From positions 1 through 26,443 of the IMG/VR virus record IMGVR_UViG_3300022200_001144: DNA of 26,443 nucleotides, one strand, 5' to 3'. Source of the DNA: a virus. The translations under genes were made by a program, and so were the position numbers. Below are positions 23,100 to 26,443 of this stretch, piece after piece. Every line of letters starts with the position of its first letter. Position 1 is the first letter of the stretch. Under the pieces are notes generated by a model. It made no database searches. It worked only from the letters and a program-made list of their open reading frames with translations, and was not told the DNA's origin.

Positions 23100-23192
23100 A
23101 TTGTAAGGTGAAACAAACCAGAATGTTCCCCTGTGGCTAAAACATACTTGTCCATTGGAGTAGGGGTAAATATTTGCGAATTTGTTCGTTCA

Positions 23193-23519
23193 TCATGGCG
23201 TTCCAAGTTGTTTTTTCAATCTACGAATCTCTGCTTTGAGATTACGATTCTCATAATCTGCGAAACCTGCACGTTCTTGCATTTTTTTCATTTGTGTAGC
23301 AAAGTCACGGTCGCTTGGCGTTAAATCTTCATCAGGTGCGATAATAAATTTACCATTTTCCCAATCAAATCCCATAGTTATACTTTTTACATGCACCATG
23401 GGACGGGAACCAACAGTAGCATATGGTAGTTTAATCAAAATCATCACCTCTGGATCCTCACGGTAACCATCACGACTATAACGATTCACAATATGACACA
23501 ACTCACTCAATTTCATCAT
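23193..23519 (-). CDS. Conserved phage protein of unknown function, 108 residues
   Basis: This 108-residue protein contains MKLSELCHIVNRYSRDGYREDPE, then VMILIKLPYATVGSRPMVHV, SITMGFDWENGKFIIAPDE and LTPSDRDFATQMKKMQER, and ends in a charged coiled coil (NRNLKAEIRRLKKQL). The block LPYxTVGxxPxVxVKSxxxGFDWExGKFxxxxxxDLTxxDxxF is familiar from many phages (T4-like and T7-like), usually unnamed. A small beta sandwich followed by coiled coil is likely. It overlaps the next upstream gene by ATGA and ends with TGATGA at the start of a possible small gene. The function is unknown. Confidence 0.75.
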   Translation of the reverse strand: MMKLSELCHIVNRYSRDGYREDPEVMILIKLPYATVGSRPMVHVKSITMGFDWENGKFIIAPDEDLTPSDRDFATQMKKMQERAGFADYENRNLKAEIRRLKKQLGTP

Positions 23520-23713
23520 TTAACTCCGAAATGTTGTTTAATTCTAGTATCTATCCGCTCTGGTCTTCGCTGATCTGTATACAAACCTTCAAAAATACCA
23601 GCACACTCCAGCACAATCAACTCGCCAAATTTCAAAACTGCTTCTCGATCCCATTCATCAAGTTTATCCCAACAACCTTGAGAAGTCAAGCCAGAATTGT
23701 CAGCCTGGGACAT
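23516..23713 (-). CDS. Conserved phage protein of unknown function, 65 residues
   Basis: The start chosen is the ATG at 23713; a TTG five codons upstream is in frame but has no better signal. The product begins MSQADNSGLTSQGCWDKLDE and continues AVLKFGELIVLECAGIFEGL, ending in RIDTRIKQHFGVK. The pattern (K)F(A/G)ELIVxECA....I..HFGV(E/K) is very common in short phage ORFs of unknown function. Here the N-terminal part before WDREAV looks non-standard. Its start lies inside the downstream extension of the amber-interrupted ORF. The stop overlaps the next start (ATGA). Confidence 0.65.
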   Translation of the reverse strand: MSQADNSGLTSQGCWDKLDEWDREAVLKFGELIVLECAGIFEGLYTDQRRPERIDTRIKQHFGVK

Positions 23714-23816
23714 ATGTGGACATAGCAAACTCTGCTGTTTGGTTTACAGATCCATCAGAGATTGTGAGAACACCAGGTGTAAGGCAATCATTATATGTTC
23801 CAATAACGATGCCAAT

Positions 23817-23939
23817 CTATATCAGCATCTTTAGCAAGTTTGTTTTACCTTTCTCTATAAGAAACATTATTGTGTCAACAACAAGATCAACGTCAACTTC
23901 TGGTCTTGTTATCCTGTACTGACCTACTCTCTTAGCCAT
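23817..23939 (-). CDS. Small ORF of 40 residues, possibly an 80-codon gene broken by an amber codon
   Basis: The ATG lies one base after the primase-helicase stop (TGACATG). It reads MAKRVGQYRITRPEVDVDLV, VDTIMFLIEKGKTNLLKMLI and then TAG at 23817-23819. The same frame continues after the amber without any stop for 38 residues (IGIVIGTYNDCLTPGVLTIS, DGSVNQTAEFAMSTYVPG) to TGA at 23700-23702. Both halves look like natural protein, and the join LLKMLI-x-IGIVIG is smooth, so a single 79-residue protein with an interrupted codon is plausible. Alternatively the short form is the real gene. No family is recognised. Confidence 0.5.
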   Translation of the reverse strand: MAKRVGQYRITRPEVDVDLVVDTIMFLIEKGKTNLLKMLI

Positions 23940-23940
23940 G

Positions 23941-25557
23941 TCAGAATGGAACCTCATAGTTCTGTTCAGCACTGTCCTCAGTGATCTCCACCAGTCTACC
24001 TGTGTCTCGATCATAGAACAGTTTACAGGCTACACCCGTGAGACCAGCAAAGCGATTCTTTAGGACACGCACCACAGTCGTGTTTGCTTCCTTGAAGTCT
24101 TCTGCCTGCTGGTTACGTTCCAAGCCAATTACACAGTCCGATAGCTGTGCAATGGCAGCAGACCCCCTTAGTTCACTCAGGGACACCTGAGCACCCTCCT
24201 CGTGACCCTTGGAGCCTTGAGGGCGTCTAAGGTGAGATACTAGGAACATACCAATGTTTAGCTCCTGAACCAGTGTTCTGAGCTTGGTCATGATAGCATC
24301 AATAGCTCTTCTCTCGTCGCCAAAACCCTCTTGTGACGACACGATGATGCTGATATGGTCGAGAATGAACCATTTACAATCGTATGCTTTAGCCATGTAT
24401 CGAATACGGCTAAACACACTATCATCATCAGCACTACCAAAGTGCTTCCAAAAGTAGAACCTTTCTGGGTTGATCTTTCTTAGCCAAGCTAAACGATCAT
24501 CTTTGGTTACCCCTGGAAGATGTAGGGGTTGGTTTGCCATGATCGAAGCAATACCTAGACCAGTCCTCTTTGGTACTTCCTCAAGAGCAATCACAGCAAT
24601 ATTGTCCTGAGTGTTGGTGTAAAGATAATACTCCATCTCTCTCAAGATCTGAGATTTACCCATACCAGAACCTGAAGTGACAGTCACTAGTTCACTAAGG
24701 CGGAACCCATAGGTGAGATGATTTAGACCACTCCAAGGATAAAGAATACTATTATCTTCTTCTTCATTCTCTACCTCTTTAATAATCTCCTCAAAGGTTA
24801 CAATACCATCTGGTTTGTGTGCCTTTGAATCCCACCAGCACTTCATAAACTCAGTAACATTACCGTCCTTGAGCAGGTCACAGGCATCCTTAGACCCGTC
24901 TGGGAGTTTCATGATCTTTAGCTTATGTGGACTAAAGAGATCCTTGATTGATTCAATAGCTGCCTTACCAGCATTGTCATTATCAAAGCACACAACAACA
25001 GAATCATAACCCTCAAGAAACTCTAGGTTATCTTGGATGTCTTTACGGGCACCTTGGCTACCTGTACGAATACTAACCACATCCCATTTGTTATTAAACA
25101 TCTCAGACACAGCCAAAGCATCACACTCACCTTCAGTGATTGTAATAAATTTTCCAGAGCCTCTACATATCTGTTGACCAAAGAGACCTAAACCTTGAGA
25201 TATACCTTTGCATGAGAATTGTTTTGATTGCACTACCCTTGTTTTGATAGCAGCAATATCGCCAGTATCAACTCTATAGTAAGGATAGTGGTGCTTTGCA
25301 ATATTTCCAAATGAATCATATTCAACATGAACATTAAACCTTTCACAGGTGGCTTTGGATATTCTACGATCCTTGATGGAATCAATAACACCAACCAATT
25401 CTACTTGCATAGTAGTACCTATGTTATAACCATTATCTGACTTGCTTCTTACATAATAGTTACAATTAGTTGAAAAACAATAAGCACCCCCATCATCATA
25501 AATAGCTAAGTTATCTTTAGATCCACACTTAGGACAACTAGAGTGTCTTAAGAACAT
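23941..25557 (-). CDS. Bifunctional primase-helicase (T7 gp4-like)
   Basis: The product has 538 residues. The N-terminal zinc-binding domain carries Cys8, Cys11, Cys27 and Cys32; the last spacing is CX4C, against CX2C in T7. TOPRIM motifs follow: TITEGECDAL (Glu142) and VVVCFDNDNAG (Asp192, Asp194). The RecA-like helicase shows Walker A GSGMGKS (residues 296-302), ALEEVPKRT, Walker B KWFILDH and FLVSHLRRP. The C-terminus is acidic and ends in phenylalanine (EDSAEQNYEVPF), as in T7 gp4, where the tail contacts polymerase. It synthesises primers and unwinds DNA at the fork. The start lies two bases after the preceding stop. Function is secure from the motifs. Confidence 0.95.
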   Translation of the reverse strand: MFLRHSSCPKCGSKDNLAIYDDGGAYCFSTNCNYYVRSKSDNGYNIGTTMQVELVGVIDSIKDRRISKATCERFNVHVEYDSFGNIAKHHYPYYRVDTGDIAAIKTRVVQSKQFSCKGISQGLGLFGQQICRGSGKFITITEGECDALAVSEMFNNKWDVVSIRTGSQGARKDIQDNLEFLEGYDSVVVCFDNDNAGKAAIESIKDLFSPHKLKIMKLPDGSKDACDLLKDGNVTEFMKCWWDSKAHKPDGIVTFEEIIKEVENEEEDNSILYPWSGLNHLTYGFRLSELVTVTSGSGMGKSQILREMEYYLYTNTQDNIAVIALEEVPKRTGLGIASIMANQPLHLPGVTKDDRLAWLRKINPERFYFWKHFGSADDDSVFSRIRYMAKAYDCKWFILDHISIIVSSQEGFGDERRAIDAIMTKLRTLVQELNIGMFLVSHLRRPQGSKGHEEGAQVSLSELRGSAAIAQLSDCVIGLERNQQAEDFKEANTTVVRVLKNRFAGLTGVACKLFYDRDTGRLVEITEDSAEQNYEVPF

Positions 25558-25559
25558 AC

Positions 25560-25745
25560 TTAAATCTCATCTATGTTTATTAATACATATTTAGATTTAC
25601 TATCTAGGTTATTAAATTTAATAAACCTACCTGGTTTCTTATAATCAAAATTAGAACAATGAAAGTATTCTGCATTCATCTTCCTAGATGACCAGAAAAT
25701 TACATTGTCTCTGAGCACACCGTAGAGTGTAGTCTCACTGTCCAT
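25560..25745 (-). CDS. Unknown protein, 61 residues, upstream of the primase-helicase
   Basis: AGAGGG lies seven bases before the ATG, so translation is likely. The product is MDSETTLYGVLRDNVIFWSS, RKMNAEYFHCSNFDYKKPGR and FIKFNNLDSKSKYVLINIDEI. It is rich in aromatic residues and Asn, with alternating strands, and has one Cys. No family is recognised. The gene follows the long structured spacer at 25746-25852 and precedes the primase-helicase by two bases, so it may be cotranscribed and coupled to it. A role in replication is guesswork. Confidence 0.65.
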   Translation of the reverse strand: MDSETTLYGVLRDNVIFWSSRKMNAEYFHCSNFDYKKPGRFIKFNNLDSKSKYVLINIDEI

Positions 25746-25776
25746 CGTAACACCCTCTAGGACCGCATAGGAAGCC

Positions 25777-25843
25777 CTAGGAGACGTTCTGAGGGGTAGG
25801 GTAGCACCTACCTACCGGGTACCCCTCTCTCAGAGCCTCCTAG
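25777..25843 (-). other. Long imperfect hairpin in the spacer between the SSB gene and the downstream genes
   Basis: The largest gene-free strip of the minus block (25746-25852, 107 bases) holds a nested inverted repeat. CTAGGAG (25777-25783) pairs with CTCCTAG (25837-25843). TCTGAGGGGTA (25788-25798) pairs with TACCCCTC (25820-25827) and AGA (25832-25834) around a four-base bulge. An inner GGTAG/CTACC stem forms the tip. Neither side has a clear T-tract, so it is not a standard terminator. An RNA processing site, mRNA stabiliser, attenuator or origin element is possible. Confidence 0.65.
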
Positions 25844-25852
25844 AGCCTCTGG

Positions 25853-26221
25853 TTAGAACTCGCCTTCCGTCTCCTCTCGGGGAGCAGGATCTTCCAAAAC
25901 AGTCACTTCATTGAAGTATGAAGCCGTTCCCCAGACAGGTGATGGGTTTTTAAGCGCAACATTCAATTTTACTTTAGTACCCCAACGGATTTCCTGATCC
26001 GCTTTTTCAACAAGAGTACCATTAAGTTTAAATGGGTATTGAGTTGTAAACTTACGTTGATGCTTGCCTTGGTAATCTTTAATTCTTACACCTTTTGATT
26101 CTAATTCAGCTTTAGTGGCATCATCCAAAACTAGGACAAGAGAATATTTACCTATGCTTTTACCATTAAATACCTCATGTTGAGATAGATTAGAAAAAGC
26201 AACTACACCTTCAACTACCAT
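25853..26221 (-). CDS. Single-stranded DNA-binding protein (T7 gp2.5-like)
   Basis: This 122-residue protein has a predicted OB-fold core: VEGVVAFSNLSQHEVFNGKS, KYSLVLVLDDATKAELESKG, a basic loop (KDYQGKHQRKFTTQYPFKL) and WGTKVKLNVALKNPS, then WGTASYFNEVTVLED. The C-terminus is acidic with terminal phenylalanine (APREETEGEF), the hallmark of gp2.5-type proteins, whose tail contacts polymerase and helicase. It is shorter than T7 gp2.5 (232 residues). GAGG lies eight bases upstream and the start directly follows the preceding stop. It coats single-stranded DNA at the fork. The assignment is by fold pattern, tail and replication neighbourhood. Confidence 0.8.
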   Translation of the reverse strand: MVVEGVVAFSNLSQHEVFNGKSIGKYSLVLVLDDATKAELESKGVRIKDYQGKHQRKFTTQYPFKLNGTLVEKADQEIRWGTKVKLNVALKNPSPVWGTASYFNEVTVLEDPAPREETEGEF

Positions 26222-26404
26222 TTATTCATCCTCATCATTATAAGTAACAAATATGTTACCATTATCTTCAGTATAAGTATCTTCTAATACTTGATCTGAA
26301 ATAGTGGCACACAATGAACACAGATCCAAAAAAGTATTAGTTATATTGCACTTTCTATTTAACTCATACTCCTCCAAGATAATATCACAAGCCTTGCATC
26401 TCAT
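26222..26404 (-). CDS. Small zinc-ribbon-like protein, 60 residues
   Basis: The product begins MRCKACDIILEEYELNRKCN and continues FLDLCSLCATISDQVLED, ending in an acidic stretch. CKAC (Cys3, Cys6) and CSLC (near residues 29-32) form a CxxC...CxxC zinc ribbon. The pattern MRCKACxxxLxxxE..R......fxDLCxxC is a familiar unnamed phage family. A protein- or nucleic-acid-binding adaptor is possible. Its start overlaps the stop of the partial upstream gene (TAATG), and the SSB gene follows without a gap. Confidence 0.75.
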   Translation of the reverse strand: MRCKACDIILEEYELNRKCNITNTFLDLCSLCATISDQVLEDTYTEDNGNIFVTYNDEDE

Positions 26405-26443
26405 TATTCATCATCTTTATATTCTCCCCAACGATACTTAGTA
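26404..26443 (-). CDS. C-terminal end of an unknown protein (5' end outside window)
   Basis: The last 40 bases of the window contain, on the minus strand, an open frame reading TKYRWGEYKDDE and then TAA at 26404-26406. The stop overlaps the next start (TAATG), the spacing used throughout this block, so it is most likely a real gene end. Nothing can be said about its function. Confidence 0.45.
   Translation of the reverse strand, partial: TKYRWGEYKDDE

Noticed and set aside
23716-23922. Plus-strand open frame of 68 codons in the minus block
   Set aside because: It is the mirror of the amber-interrupted minus-strand ORF, has no start signal and would be alone on the plus strand.
1-26443. CRISPR array, insertion sequence, integrase or attachment site
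   Set aside because: No spaced identical repeats, transposase or integrase motifs were seen; the only tandem repeats are within coding regions.

Overview
The window is part of the genome of a lytic tailed phage with a short tail (podovirus type). Its replication genes resemble those of T7. No host gene is visible, so the host cannot be named. A coenzyme-B12-dependent ribonucleotide reductase and a GTA-type holin are compatible with a Gram-negative aquatic bacterium, but that is inference. No RNA polymerase, portal, terminase or endolysin gene is present, so the window is an internal piece of a larger genome.

The layout is two convergent transcription blocks. The block at 1-16797 lies entirely on the plus strand and encodes virion and lysis functions. 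In order it holds the end of a Gly-rich fibre or adhesin gene; a small conserved gene; a LamG-like protein with 22-residue repeats; four small phage genes preceded or split by a sigma70-like promoter at 2141-2169; scaffold; major capsid protein; a terminator; an XhlA-like membrane protein; a tail fibre; a small-gene and holin group; a 740-residue repeat-rich protein; a head-tail adaptor; a nozzle-like protein; three putative internal or ejection proteins; and three tiny basic proteins.

An intergenic strip at 16798-16961 carries a bidirectional terminator hairpin and a second hairpin.

The block at 16962-26443 lies entirely on the minus strand and is read from right to left. It holds small zinc-ribbon genes, a gp2.5-like single-stranded DNA-binding protein, a structured spacer, a gp4-like primase-helicase, a cluster of tiny ORFs, family A DNA polymerase, three nucleases (resolvase-like, Fe-S PD-(D/E)XK, endonuclease I), a gp1.7-like DUF3310 protein, a MazG-like pyrophosphohydrolase, an unknown, and class II ribonucleotide reductase. 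Together these copy the genome, degrade or resolve DNA and supply dNTPs. Genes are tightly packed, with many ATGA or TAATG stop/start overlaps that suggest translational coupling.

The points most worth a second look are three apparent reading-frame interruptions: a -1 shift near the start of an ejection-type gene at 13268, an in-frame amber codon at 23817-23819, and a possible +1 slip at TTT-TAG at 23137-23142. Others are the long imperfect hairpin at 25777-25843, the 11-residue tandem repeats in the 740-residue protein, and the run of tiny basic or Cys-rich proteins at the end of the late operon. I could not run searches; family names rest on remembered motifs.
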